Both the position numbers and the translations under genes were made by a program. Source: Leucocoprinus leucothites (Eukaryota; Basidiomycota; Agaricomycetes; Agaricales; Agaricaceae). From it: a DNA stretch of 64,000 nucleotides. The stretch's first letter is position 1; each line of letters begins with the position of its first letter. Location: contig JAACJO010000007.1 of the NCBI GenBank assembly GCA_013368445.1, forward strand, positions 434,001-498,000, written 5' to 3'. A model generated the notes under the pieces. It made no database searches, was not told the origin of the DNA, and worked only from the letters and a program-made list of their open reading frames with translations. Below, piece by piece: positions 47,480 to 59,422 of this stretch.

Positions 47480-48471
47480 TTTGGTAGGACGAATAGTGAG
47501 AGGGACTTTGGAGAGTGACGCGCGCCTGAAATTCGCACTCTGGTTGAACCGGCAACATCCGAGTGCCCCCTTACTGGCCCACGATCCTGGCCTCGGCTCG
47601 TCCACCAACTTGGCCTCCGTCGTCGCGGATTACCTCGAGGCACCTCCTGCCATTGCTGCGTCGCCACCAGCTTATTTTACCCAAACTCCACATGCTTCCA
47701 ATCTCATATGTTGCCACCTAGGTTTCTTTTCTACCGCCGGGCCTGTCCTCTCCGCTGATCTCGCCCTGCTGGTAATTTCAACACACCCTGCCCTCGGATA
47801 CCTTTCTTCTCAACTATCCTATTTCCACCGCTGTCACATCGGGTCAAAGCAACAGCGAGTGGATCTCAAACCAATTCTTAGAGTGTAAACGATCGTAATA
47901 ACAGATAGACTCCGTCGAGCCGTGAAACTATTCACAAAGGGCTGCCTGTCTATGTTAAATCCGGTGGTATCTGCGAATGCAATCGTGTCTTTTTTACCCT
48001 CGTAAGTACGTCGATCAGCTTAAGTTTGTGGCGAGGGAAACTCGGATTTTTCGTATGACACGATGGCATGCTTCCGGAGTGGAAAACCACCTGCGCATTG
48101 ATGCCAAGGAGCCGTGCTCTCGGCCCATTGTGGACTTTAAAGGACAAATGAAGATTTGCATGTAGGATACAGTACAGTACCATAGAACAGAGAGCTTGGA
48201 TTGAATTTCATCCTCATCAGCAGAATTACACGGGTCAATGCCGTGGGAAAGTCTCGAGGAATAATTGGGCTGATTTCCAAGAGAGTGAGCTTCGGTGATG
48301 GCCGTACCCCAACTGTGTAGTTCTAAGATAAGGTTTCCGAGCCGTCAGCCACTTGCTATTCGCTCAGAGGGACCATCCGCTATCGTCGCTCAACCTCAAG
48401 GTAGGGGTCAACGCTGTCGAACACATTCCCGTTAACTAACTGATATTTATCGTATATTACAGACAACCGCC
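47480..48471. promoter_or_regulatory. Divergent promoter region, ACP1/uL13
   Basis: 992 bp. A plus-strand open frame at 47418-47888 overlaps the ACP presequence exon antisense and is Ala/Pro/Ser-rich, but has no motif. The right half presumably holds the ribosomal-protein promoter and leader. Confidence 0.5.
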
Positions 48472-49235
48472 ATGGCCACATTCTCGTCGACGCCCATCGT
48501 CATTGATGGCAAGGGTCACCTCCTTGGTCGATTGGCCTCTATCATCTCGAAGCAGATTCTCTCCGGCCAGAAAATCATCGTCGTCCGCTGTGAGGAAATC
48601 AACATTTCGGGTAGCTTTTTCCGCAACAAAGTGCGTTGTCGAGAGAACGGAAATTAACAGGCATTTCTCAAACTTAACCCATTGGCTTTCAGCTTCGATA
48701 CCACAATTTCCTCCACAAACGTCACATTGTGAACCCCAAAAAGTCCGGACCCTTCCATCATCGTGCCCCCTCCAAAATCCTCTACCGGGCAATTCGTGGT
48801 ATGGTTCCCCACAAGACTGCCCGCGGCGCAGCTGCACTTGAACGTCTCAAGCTGTTTGAGGGTGTTCCCCCTCCTTACGACAAGAAGAAGCGGATGGTTG
48901 TTCCCGAGGCGTTGAGGGTTCTACGGTTGAAGCCTGGCCGTAAGTATTGCACTGTCAAGGTAAGCTTATGGCAATTTCCGCAATTCCCAGTGGCTGACAA
49001 TTCTATAGCGTCTGTCTCATGAGGTCGGCTGGGGTTACAAGGATGTTGTCGATCGCCTCGAGGACAAGAGGAAGCTCAAAGCACAGGCCTTCCACGAGCG
49101 CAAGGTAAGGACCTTTTATGAAGGCATAGATCTCTTATTGACCGGTGGGATTAGGTCGCTGCCCTCAAGCTCCGCCAGAAGGCAATCTCGGATGCTGCAC
49201 CATCGTTCCCACAACTCACCCAGCTCGGATACTAA
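48472..49235 (+). CDS. RPL16: 60S ribosomal protein uL13 (L13a/Rpl16)
   Basis: Cytosolic large-subunit protein. ATG 48472 gives [50 protein letters not shown], then after an intron [59 protein letters not shown] and [19 protein letters not shown]. Last exons: [20 protein letters not shown], then [13 protein letters not shown] and LTQLGY, with TAA at 49235. All eukaryotic uL13 blocks are present. Four exons. Confidence 0.96.
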
Positions 49236-49581
49236 GCAAGAGGGCTGGATCTACGCTGAAGTGGTTTTACTGTGGTCTATTTGGTCGATGCCATATTACA
49301 CTACTGCTATGCACATGTCGGGAGAAAATATGATATGCCGTTCATTATTCCTGTGATAGCAATAGATACGACACGAAGCTTGAAGAACGGATATAACTGC
49401 GTGACCTGAGTTTTTGCAGTGAGTGTGAAGAGATAACCGGACGGCGTCCGGATCGGCGGGTGCCGTATGGCCGGAGTGACCGTCGGCGATTTTTTCAAGT
49501 TTGGTCCCACAGGTCCAACGCCCATACCCATCCCTTTCCATCCCTTCCCCCATCTACCTCCTCCTCCCTCTCCCTCTCGCC
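49236..49581. other. Intergenic
   Basis: 346 bp between tandem genes. The pyrimidine-rich run (CTCCCTCTCCCTCTCGCC) just before 49582 is probably the leader of the KH gene. Confidence 0.5.
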
Positions 49582-50723
49582 ATGCCCTCCGACACCTCCA
49601 ACCCCCGTGAAGAAGGTAATTCTCTTCTTTTTTTCTTACCTTTCTCTCTCCGCTAATTTTTATCGCAGCTGCTCCCTCTCCCCTTCCCTCACGTTCACCC
49701 TCCCAGTCCCCATCCCCTCAGGACACTCTCACTCTCCGTGCACTCGTTAGCACGAAAGACGCCGGTGTCATTATCGGCAAAGGCGGTAAAAACGTTGCTG
49801 AGCTCCGCGATCAGACTGGTGTCAGAGCTGGCGTCAGCAAAGTCATCCCTGGCGTGCATGAGCGTGTACTCACTGTCTCTGGTTCAGTCGAGGCAGTAGC
49901 TAAAGTGTGTTTTATCCCCTTACTCTACAATAGGCTACTCAATCGTCTCTAGGCCTACAATCTGATCATTACTCAATTGGTCGCTGCCAGTACCACCTCT
50001 CCCGTTGTTCCATCGCCCTCCAACGTCCACACATCCATCCGCCTTCTCATCTCCCACAATCTCATGGGCACCATCATTGGCCGAGCTGGCCTCAAGATCA
50101 AGGCTATTCAAGACAACTCTGGAGCTCGTATGGTCGCATCGAAAGAAATGCTGCCACAGTCCACTGAACGTATCGTCGAGGTTCAGGGTGCTCCTGAGGC
50201 AATCGGTCGCGCCGTGGAGGAAATCGGCAAATGTTTGTTGGAAGACTGGGAAAGAGGCCTTGGTACTGTGCTTTTCCACCCTGGTCCCGCCGACGATCGT
50301 GGGACTGGCAACCGACGTTCAGGAGGCTATTCTGCCCCTCAATACCCTTCGACACGTCGCTCCAACGGTGATGGTGGCAATCGTGGTCGTGTTTCACCCT
50401 CAAGCTCACCCGCACACTCCCCTGTGACTTCGCAGCCGCCGGCCAATCTGCGCACGCAGAACATTTCCATTCCCTCGGATATGGTTGGGTGCATCATCGG
50501 TCGCAGCGGAACAAAAATCACAGAGATCAGGCGACTTTCTGGTTCCAAGATCTCAATTGCGAAGGCACCACATGACGAAACAGGGGAACGCATGTTCACA
50601 ATCGTTGGTACTCCTGAGGCCAATGAGAAGGCTCTTTTCCTACTTTACAACCAGCTTGAGAGCGAGAAGGAGAGAAGGGTTGGAAGGGAAGCTCAGCAGC
50701 AATCCGAGTTGCAGCAGGAATAG
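49582..50723 (+). CDS. Three-KH-domain RNA-binding protein (Pbp2/Hek2/Rnc1-like)
   Basis: Binds single-stranded RNA through three KH domains; relatives control mRNA stability and localisation (S. pombe Rnc1, yeast Pbp2/Hek2, human PCBPs). ATG 49582 gives MPSDTSNPREE, then after a phase-1 intron a Ser/Pro stretch. KH1: ALVSTKDAGVIIGKGGKNVA (GKGG loop). KH2: RLLISHNLMGTIIGRAGLKI (GRAG). A Ser/Gly/Arg-rich spacer of about 70 residues precedes KH3: IPSDMVGCIIGRSGTKITEI (GRSG). The end is Glu/Gln-rich. Three exons. The KH1-KH2 pair followed by a spaced KH3 is the poly(C)-binding layout. Confidence 0.93.
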
Positions 50724-51300
50724 AAGAGGAACGATCCCACCGGCTCCGGCTGCGTGCCCCTGGTGATAGAGCTTACACATTGCTCAGAGGTCCCAGGCTA
50801 TCGTCGCCGCCACCCCCGAAATGACAGGCGGTCCGCCATCTGTTTTCTTTTCTTGTTGCCTGTCCATATTGCCCGTCAAATCATATCCAATATCCTTTCC
50901 TCCCGCTCTCTGATGGCTCAGGTATTCTTGTCATCCATCTTCCATCACAAAATAATCATAAAATCGACTCCTTTCGACCTTCTTGATCCCCTCACCACCT
51001 TCCTGTCCTTTGGTCAGATTGTGTTCTTTTGTCGCCTATATGCTCCCTCCCCGACATCGCAATGCGCCACGGCTTATCAAAAGTATCCCAGTAGCTTAAT
51101 TTACTCAGTTGATATGGTTCTGCTTTCATGGGGGCGAGTGTTTTGCTGGTTTGTCGTAGACATTTTTGATCAATACGGACTCTGATGTACTCTGAGAGTC
51201 AATGTTCAACGTTCAGCCTTTCGAGATGTGTGTAGCAAATTTAGGCGATCACGTGTGTTCTAGAAATTCTTTAAATCTATGATGTAGCCGTTCTTGCAGC
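50724..51300. other. Intergenic
   Basis: 577 bp, containing the KH-gene 3' region (T/C-rich) and the NUFIP1-like promoter with a CACGTG box at 51250-51255. Confidence 0.5.
51250..51255. promoter_or_regulatory. CACGTG E-box upstream of NUFIP1-like gene
   Basis: ATCACGTGT, 46 bp upstream of the ATG at 51301. Judged only from sequence and position. Confidence 0.45.
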
Positions 51301-52744
51301 ATGCCTCCATCTCGTGTTCCATCTCAGCATGTGCCACAGCAACAAGACCTTCCCTTGTATCATATTGCTTCCGGTGCAGTGGAGGCTTTGAGGAATCCTT
51401 ATGCTCAGTCACCCATGAATCAGTTCCATAACCCTTATTCAGTCCACTATGCAAATGCATATATGCACATCCAACAGGTTGCCCACACTACGCCAGAAGG
51501 CTACACACTATCCTCGACATATGACCCGCGCGCCGATGTCTACAGGCCTCCTACATACACCAACGGCCATCAGTCATTCTCGTCGACTCGGGGAAGGGGT
51601 CAAGGCCACAGACCTCATGCTTCAAATGCACCTCATCAGCCCTCTCAGAACAGTAGTTCATGGCACCAGCCAGGAAATTCACGGTGCACGTATCCATCAT
51701 GCTCGTTCTCTGGTTCGCAAAAATCTGTTGAGATACATATGATGGATCGACACCTCATTTATCCCCCAAACTGGGCCAAGCAAAAGAAAGGACCAGACTG
51801 GGACGCAGATCCAAGTTTAAAAGGGTGCATATATGCGTGTTCTTCTCTCCTGGTTAATACCCAACTGACGATATGGTAATTTTAGGAAGACGATACCTAT
51901 CCAAGGAACATCCATTATCCTCAATAACCCCGAGGCGCTCGATGCTTGGCTAGCTGAGCGTAAAAAACGCTGGCCTACTGCCCAGCGTGTTGAAGAGAAA
52001 AAAGCGAAAATGGAAGAAGCTATTGCTCGAGGGCAGCTTCCCCTCATGAACAACAGCTCCCGGGGAACAAAGAGACACCGAAACGAAGGGAAGAAGACTC
52101 GAGGACTTCACGATGATCAGCCCAGAATATCTGTCCAGCAAAAGAGGCAGAAGACTTCTCAAGGCATCCTAGAATGCCAATCGAACACCTCCAAAACACT
52201 CTCAGCTGCATTACCGGAAACACAATCCAACTCCACGGCAAGCTTAGATGTCCAATACTCTAGTAGTGATGAAGACCGTAGTGACAATGATGGAGCGCCA
52301 GAGGTTGTATCGTCAAAGCAGCCAACTAGCCATGCCGGGGAAAGTCGAAACGGCTCGAAAAAACTTACAAAGACACAAATACCCAACCTACGTTCGAGCA
52401 CTAATACGAGGTTTGTTCGACCAAACAAGAAAGAGCCTAAGCTTCCGCCTCGAAACCCTTTTGCATCTCGGCCGACCCTTCTTCGGAATGTAAGCCTTTT
52501 TCCAGTGACAGAATATGACTTATGCTCACGAACACAAAAGCTTCTGCTGCCTGAGATCCGCATGACGGTATCCAACTTGTCACAAGCAATAAGATTTATA
52601 GTTGACAATGACTTCCTTCGAGACGTGGAGCTCAAACCCGGACAAGCAGATCACAGCCTCATAGAAGTCTTGAACTCACAGCCCTGCGAACCAGCTCAGG
52701 TCCACCAACGCTCATCCACTCCAACTAAACATTTCGAATGTTGA
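51301..52744 (+). CDS. NUFIP1/Rsa1-like snoRNP assembly factor
   Basis: Platform for box C/D snoRNP assembly with the R2TP chaperone. The N-terminal 120 residues are Gln/His/Tyr-rich and disordered. A C2H2-type finger (RCTYPSCSFSGSQKS, then HMMDRH) follows. The NUFIP1 core is TIPIQGTSIILNNPEALDAW and LAERKKRWPTAQRVEEKKAK, joined over an intron at about 51826-51884. The rest is Ser/Lys-rich with RPNKKEPKLPPRNPF and a helical end (LLLPEIRMTVSNLSQAIRFI, DNDFLRDVELKPG) that fits the conserved C-terminal region. The last intron is short (about 48 nt) and would be in frame if retained. Confidence 0.87.
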
Positions 52745-52784
52745 AGGCGTTATATTACCAAATATCTGACGACTCTATTTCAAC

Positions 52785-55700
52785 TCATGTTCTACCATCT
52801 TCACTCTCCGAGTCGATTTCAGACTCGGACTCAGAGCCCTCCAGCTCCTCAGGCTCAACGGCTAATTCGCGTTGCGAGACCTCAAAACCAAGGGCTTGAA
52901 GGCCGGATCCAATCTCTTCAGCTTTTGATGGAGCAGTCACCACTACGGCGATGGAGGAGGATGGGTCGAACAAAGGCAAGAAGTACTTTTTCAAAATTTG
53001 AAGAATGTCCTCCTTCGTAATATCTTGGTATTTGCTAAGGAGTTCGATGTTGTAATCTTTAGAAACCCCCTTGAGGGCTTGATTGATAAACGACATCGTG
53101 GCCTTGGAAATATAAGGTTGATATGTGTAAGCACGAGTACAGGGTCTGCTGAATATTGGAGCTTACAGCGCGTCCCGGGGTAGAGAGGCCTTTGGTGACC
53201 CCATATACCATGCTACTCTTTGCCGAGTCAATAACTGTTTGGTCTAGCTCGATCTGAAAAGTCTGGTTAAGATACCCAGTTGACAGTCGCTGGCTGTGAG
53301 GCTACGTACAGTCCCATCAACAAGACCTTTGACAACTTTGGCAGCTTCCTCGAATCCAGCCATACTATTCGAGCTCTATAAAATTAGAGATGAGGATCAT
53401 GTACATGAGCACGAGTGAGACTTACTCTATACAAGGAAAAGGACAAGAGGCCAGCCTCGACATCTAACGTCACGTAAGCGCCATAGGCGAGGCCAGATCC
53501 TCGAATATAGCGCTAAATTGCGAGAGACCGAATTAATCATCGCAGTAGATCAGTTGCTAACCGACTGACCCAGAGATAACTCTCAGTTGCATTGAGAACT
53601 TCCATTGTCACTCTGATAGCAGGGTATTCGGGACGATCAAATCCAGATATCGCCTGAGTGGAATGCATAACGTAGGAACTCTCGATGGTGGGCAATTTCA
53701 TGACGACAGCCTAGGAAGAGTATCAGGTATCAGGTCAAAGACAAGAAAGTAGCTATGATCACCTTCTTGACTGGGTTTTTGCCGACAAGACTCAGGGTAT
53801 TGCGAGTAATGGGGACGGGAGCCAGAGGTGAGACCTAGCAAGTTTCAGAATAGAGGTCGTGGATAATTTCGAACGACATACCGGCAAAACGCCATGGAAG
53901 TATTTGGCCCATATGCTCCGAGGTGACTTCAGTCGTAGAACATCACCTGTAACAGAGAACCGGACGCCGGACGGATCCGTCACTAATTGCAAGAACATGA
54001 GTATGTTTCCAGAGGAGAGTACAGTGTTCACTAACGGTAACTTCTAATCTCGTTAAACGTTGCAACTGTCTTATCAGGGTCTGTTTGTAGCTCTTGAACG
54101 AGACCTTGCAAAAAGTTCATCTGGGTGATGACACTATTCGCACTAGATGTGTTATTATCTCCGTAGACAATGGTTGACCAAAGTGAGCCAAGTACTGTAC
54201 TTCCATCACGCTTCAGCTCTGGTATGGTTTGCTGGATCTTTGCAACATTGACTTGTAACCTAGCCGGAATGAAAAGGATGATAAAGGTGGAGACGGAAAA
54301 CCCTACCTTTCCTTGTCAAAAGATACTCCGTATACCAAATCTCTTAACCATGCAATAGCTTTTTCGTAAGAAGCGAGCTCGACCCTGATGGAGACTCTGA
54401 AATTCTCTGTGAAGGCGTCTGATACTCCGAAAGAAACCTCGTATGAGACGGTTTCGTCATCGAGCCGATTAACTACTTCCTCGTGGGATAGTTTTTCTCC
54501 TGTGGTGCGAACCACAGGAAGAGAGAAGAAGCTTGAGAGATAGGTCGAAAGATATCTGAAAACGAGTTAGATCCCAAACCCAGTAGAGTTTAGAGCCCTT
54601 CGCTTACGGTCTCAGGTGATCCGGAATTTTGGACATGGAAAAGAATGCATGGACCGTCACGAAGTCAGACTAAAGCCAGTCAGAGCGGATCGAGGTAGGA
54701 TTTAGTGAAATGACCAAACCTTAACACTATCATATTCAACGAAGAATGGAAGGGGCGAGCCATCGGTTTCAACATGCCTTAAAAGCTCAGGAGATTGTGT
54801 GACTATATCAGAAGGCTTCCTCCCAGAGCCGGGCTCTTGGACGCTTTGAACAGGAATCCAGGAGATGCTCTTGACGTTCGGAACTGGGAAAGACGTCAAA
54901 ACCTCTTTGGGGATTGGTTTGTCATGTTCCGCTTTAGAGCTTTCAAGGAGAGCGGCTGCTTTCTTCAAGCCTTCAGGGCCAAGGGATTCCACTTGTTTAG
55001 CTATCCGGTCTTTCTCATCCTCTTCAATCCGCTTTGCCAATTGAGCTGAAGGCTTGCCCACAACCACAACAGATGGGGGGTCAATGTAATACCTAGAAGA
55101 ATGTTAGAGTAATTTAAGGTAATGACCCCGCGCGATAGCTTACTTCTGCAGTAATCCCGTCCAGCGGCCGCTATCCCAGGTACGAAGCTCGGCATAGTGG
55201 TTCATATCATCCATTGCATCCACGAGTTCGGACCCGTCTGAAGCCCCATAAAGGAAATCAGAAATGACTGCTCCAGAGAAAGTATCCCCTTTCGCTGATT
55301 CCAGCTTGCTGCGTAACTTGAAGGGAATGAGAGGAGCAAGAGGTGTAGATACGGGGGGAGATCACCTGTCGTTCATCCCGGTTGATGACCATCTGCATTC
55401 TGGTCATGTCGATCCCGCTTTCGACAATCCGCTGCAGACTTTTTTTGAACCTCGCATCAAAACCGTCAAGATGTTCAGTCGGTATTGATCCTATGTAGAT
55501 GGGCAGAGTGACACGAGTTGCTCGAACGTCTTCAGCGAAATAGATATATGTGCTAGAACAATGTAAGTGTTGTCCAGGAGCAGGTCAGGATATGCTTACC
55601 AGAGAGGTGACTCGGTTTCAACATATTCTTTAGTGAGGGGTGCTGTTGCAGACGATGTAAGATACATTCCCAAAACATCTAGCGCCTGATCTACCCATCA

Positions 55701-57210
55701 ATACCGATCTGGCAATTGAAACGGAATGCTCAAAAAAGCATACCTTTCGTTCAAGGAATTGCTTCGGAGGAGGACCAAGGAAGCTGATGATGAGCTCGCC
55801 AACACCTGGAAATGATCAGCTACCTTTTCTTTGGCACGGTTCAGAAAGCCTACTTTCGTCCTTTTCCGGGAACTCCACGGTCTCCTTGACTGGTTTGGAC
55901 GTGGGTATCCTATTGGCACTAGTAGTCTCCAAGAAAGGTCGCTTCCACCCAGGAGGTCGCGGGCCCATGTCTTGACCATGGGCAATAATACTCGGCTCAA
56001 CATGCTTTTGTACAACGTCGAGTAGGGAGGCTGTTCCACTAGAAAGTTTTCCGGTGACAATTAAAGATAGATTATGAGGAGCATAATAGGTAGAGTGATA
56101 TTGACGAACTGAAACCGGTTTACTCAGCACCAGGAAAAACTAATGAAAGGGCCGACAGGCTTACTTTGATCGGGAGATAAATGACGAAGGGCTTCCATAA
56201 GACCACCAGTCTCACTCCGGTATGCGCTCCCTGGGGGATCCATCAGTCGCTGTAACCTGTAGATATGTCAATCAGGCAGGAAATACAGTCATAGGCGAGT
56301 AGCGTACTTGAGAGCCATGAGATCTCCAGAAGTGTTCTCTCGTCCCTGCATCTCGCTATAGACGACCCCAGAATCTTGCCCTTGCCCATTGATGTGGTGA
56401 ACTTCGGTGACATATCTAGTACGGATCAATAGATACAGAGACATGAGACCAAAACCACTCACGCAGCATTGGTGATTGTAGGATAAAGAATATGGTCGAT
56501 ATAGATTGGGAGTAGTTGCAAAAATCCTTGCTCGCCAGCGGTAGAAATGGTGTATGCTGTGTGATCGGTATCCGTCCATGCATTGGTGCCATTTGAAAAT
56601 CCTCTGTTGGCAAGAAGATCGAGAACGCCTTTGTGAGGGTATTTCTCGGAACCCATGAAGACGAGACTTAAGAGGCGTCAGAAGATGTGGCATCAAGGAC
56701 AGATAAGTGCATACTGTTCCAATGTGTGGGGGCATCCAGAGTCATCAAAGACTAGAAGAGAAGTGGCTTGGAGTCAGAGAAAAAGAACAAGTTAAAATTT
56801 TATGCCACTTACTTTCCGTTGCAATAACGAAGTAGCCATTCACGATCGGTGCTAGAAGAGATTTAACACCTTGTACAAGTCCCTTGATGAAGCATCTCAC
56901 CTTCGTAATCCATATGAACGATACTGAGGCCAGTCTTGCGACTCCTCCATTTAGAAACAACGACATCGGTGTAATCAAGCTTTACACGTCTGACTAGGTC
57001 GAAATTTCCATGAGATTCAGTTGCATCAGACATGAGCAGGCCTTGGTTATTTTCTGAAGTGCTCTGTGCCAGAGTGTGGGCTTTCTGAATCCGGAAATTG
57101 ACGTGACTTGGGATTGGCCGAAGACTGGGTGATCGAGAGGGTGGGAAGAGCGGTCTCGCTCTGCAAGAGACACCAACTGGGCCTCTGCATAGACTGACAA
57201 GCCGCTGCAT
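52785..57210 (-). CDS. M16C family metallopeptidase (YOL098C/C05D11.1-like)
   Basis: Large insulinase-type zinc peptidase of about 1,060 residues with two M16 halves. First ATG 57210 gives MQRLVSLCRGPVGVSCRARP, Arg/Ser-rich and without acidic residues for 40 residues, a probable mitochondrial presequence. A second in-frame ATG at 57033 (MSDATESHGNF) would give a cytosolic form that starts near the usual FDLVRRVKLDYTDVVV. The inverted zinc motif is CPHTLEHLVFMGSEKYPHKG (HxxEH), with GRGFSN-type and DTDHTAYTISTAG blocks, and VVYSEMQGREN as the third ligand. The C-terminal half has FRVSIRVELASYEKAIAWL and WRYIRGSGLAYGAYV, ending in an acidic Ser/Glu tail. Over 15 introns; the family's substrate is unknown. 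Confidence 0.88.
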
Positions 57211-57355
57211 GTGGTCAGATTCTCTGGAGAGAAAGCTGACGTGGGGAGTGGTGGACGTCACTAGTAAATTGGAGGTTGGCTGACTGTGTACACCTTGCTT
57301 TCCCGCGCGTCACTGGCTCTCTTCAGGTTTCAGGGCGCTAATCCTTGGGAGTCAC
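57211..57355. promoter_or_regulatory. Shared divergent promoter, M16C peptidase/Ngl2
   Basis: 145 bp between the outer ATG codons of two divergent genes. No CACGTG or clear TATA seen. Confidence 0.5.
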
Positions 57356-59258
57356 ATGCACAAAACCATTTCCTCAGTTATCGTGAAAGATCTTCTCAGA
57401 AGAGGCCAGCCGCTTGCAAGCCTTTTCAGATTCGACAAACGGATACCTCTCTGGCAGGTCCCCACCCGCGCAAATTATTCGCAGGCGACAAGCATTCTAA
57501 CGAGTGTTGGTCCTGCTTTGCCATCCCGAATGTCGTCTCGTAAAAATTACCAACCAACACCCGAAGAATACGCAATAGCTCAGGCCAAAAAAACGGAGCG
57601 GCTTAGAAAGAAGCAAGAGAGGGAAACAAACACTGGTCTTCATGCATCATATTCAATTATCCAACGGCCCTGGTTGACCGTCCCATCGGTCCAGGAAGCC
57701 TCGCCTGAAAGTCGCCTGGGTGTCAAGGTCTTCACTTGGAATGTAAGTGAGAGACCCATCTCAGCTAATCTTACTGAGCTGTTATTAGCTTCTAGCACAA
57801 TGCCTAGTCCGTCAGTCCACCTCTGTCGTAGCCCACCATAACTTAGATTGATCAAAAACTTAGGTCGAGAGCTATTTCCAACCAGTGACTGCCTGAAGGC
57901 AGGTCAAAGGGAAAAAATGCTTCAAGATGAGCTCTATTTGCCTGGTGCAGATATCCTTTGCCTCCAGGTAAATCCTCCTGTTCTCCAGCCCCTCGTTATC
58001 CACCACTGAGCATACAGGAAGTTGACCGGCTTGAGAAAGTCCTTCCTATGCTTGACCAAGCGGGCTACTCTCACAGGTATGCCGCAGGTAGAGGCAAGAA
58101 GCACGGTTGTTTGATTGCATTCAAGAGAAAGATCCTTGAACAGGTCCATGAGCGGCTGGTCTATTACGACGAGCAATCAATAAGGGACGCAAAGGATGAG
58201 AGAGCCCGGTGCGGGCATAGTTTCAAGACAAGGAATATCGGCCTCATCCTTGCTTTACGCTTCCGAGATGACCCAAGTAATGGCATCATTGTAGCGACTA
58301 CTCACCTCTTCTGGCATCCCAAGTGCGTCTTCCTACTCGCGTTCGACCCGTTCTGGACCTAACTGCGAATGTCCAACAGGTATACCTACGAACGAACTCG
58401 GTAATCATCCATTCGTCTATTTGTATAATTCCATATAGTTCTGATCTGGATGTGACATTTAGGCAAGCCGGGATTCTGGTCAGAGAGGTACTCGATCTCA
58501 AAAAGACACAGAAAGCCGAAGATTGGCCCTGTTTCATAGCGGGAGGTAGTCATCCGTCACTCGCAAGCCTTTTGCATCCGCTCACTAGTCCACTCCGCAT
58601 AGATTTCAATTGCCCGCCAAATGACGCGGCTTACGCCTTATTAACGGGACAAACATTAAATGCCGAACATAAAGACCGCCTCTCTCATTCGCGCGTAACA
58701 CACATCTCCGTCGATCCTAGCGTCCCAAAAACTCAAACCACTCCTTCCAAAGGCGACGAGGAAGGCGGCGAAGGCGATTCCGAAGAATCGGATCCAGACC
58801 GTGTCATCACCAATGCCCGCAATGCAACCGACGCAGACGGACTCCTAGATGACCACGAACTGACGGCTCTATTCTCCAATGGTCACCGGCTTTTCAGCGC
58901 ATATGACGTCGGTCTATCGAAGATGCAAGATTCTAATATCGCCCTATATGGTGACCGGGTTTCTCTCCAGCGGACACAACCAGGATTCTTTGAGCCCTCT
59001 TATTCATGTTACACGCACTATTGGCAGTCTGTTCTAGGTGTGTTTTGTCCTATTCTGCTCCGTCAACATCGCCGCTTAGCTCAAACGTTCTACTTAGATT
59101 ACATATTCTACGTCCCGCCCCGGAGCCAATCGTGTGACGTTACGAGCCTCCTTGCTCCCCATCGAATGGAAGATTTTGGGGCCGGTCTTCCATTAAAGGG
59201 TATTTGTGCTAGTGACCATGTTTCCCTGGGGGCCGAGTTTTCATGGACGAGATCTTGA
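57356..59258 (+). CDS. NGL2: Ngl2-like RNA exonuclease (CCR4/EEP family)
   Basis: Mg-dependent 3'-5' RNA exonuclease of the CCR4-type EEP family; yeast Ngl2 trims 5.8S rRNA. Outer ATG 57356 opens a basic 58-residue lead (MHKTISSVIVKDLLRRGQ...RANYSQ) that looks like a mitochondrial presequence. A second ATG at 57530 (MSSRKNYQPTPEEYAIAQAK) gives the usual Ngl start. EEP motifs: VFTWNLLAQCLVRR (Asn), ADILCLQEVDRL (Glu), GRGKKHGCLIAFK, VATTHLFWHP (His), FIAGDFNCPPNDAAY (Asp, Asn) and CASDHVSLGAEF (Asp, His). An acidic insert (GDEEGGEGDSEESDPD) sits between the last two. About ten exons. Tail-to-tail with the RhoGEF (164 bp). Confidence 0.9.
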
Positions 59259-59422
59259 ATGGTCACTAGTCAACGTAGAGTGAAAGCAATATGATTAAAC
59301 GGGCGTGGAGACTAAGAATTGAACGATGGTGGTGGATGGAATAAATCGAACTATTTATATGCTACGATACTTGAATCCAAATAACCCAATGACAACAACG
59401 AAAAGCCATATCCTCTAAACAT

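Noticed and set aside
47418..47888. 156-codon plus-strand frame
   Set aside because: It overlaps the ACP1 presequence exon in antisense and has no recognisable domain; its composition follows the opposite gene and promoter.
57211..57261. Longer N-terminus of the M16C peptidase
   Set aside because: The first codon of that frame is GTG; the first ATG is at 57210.
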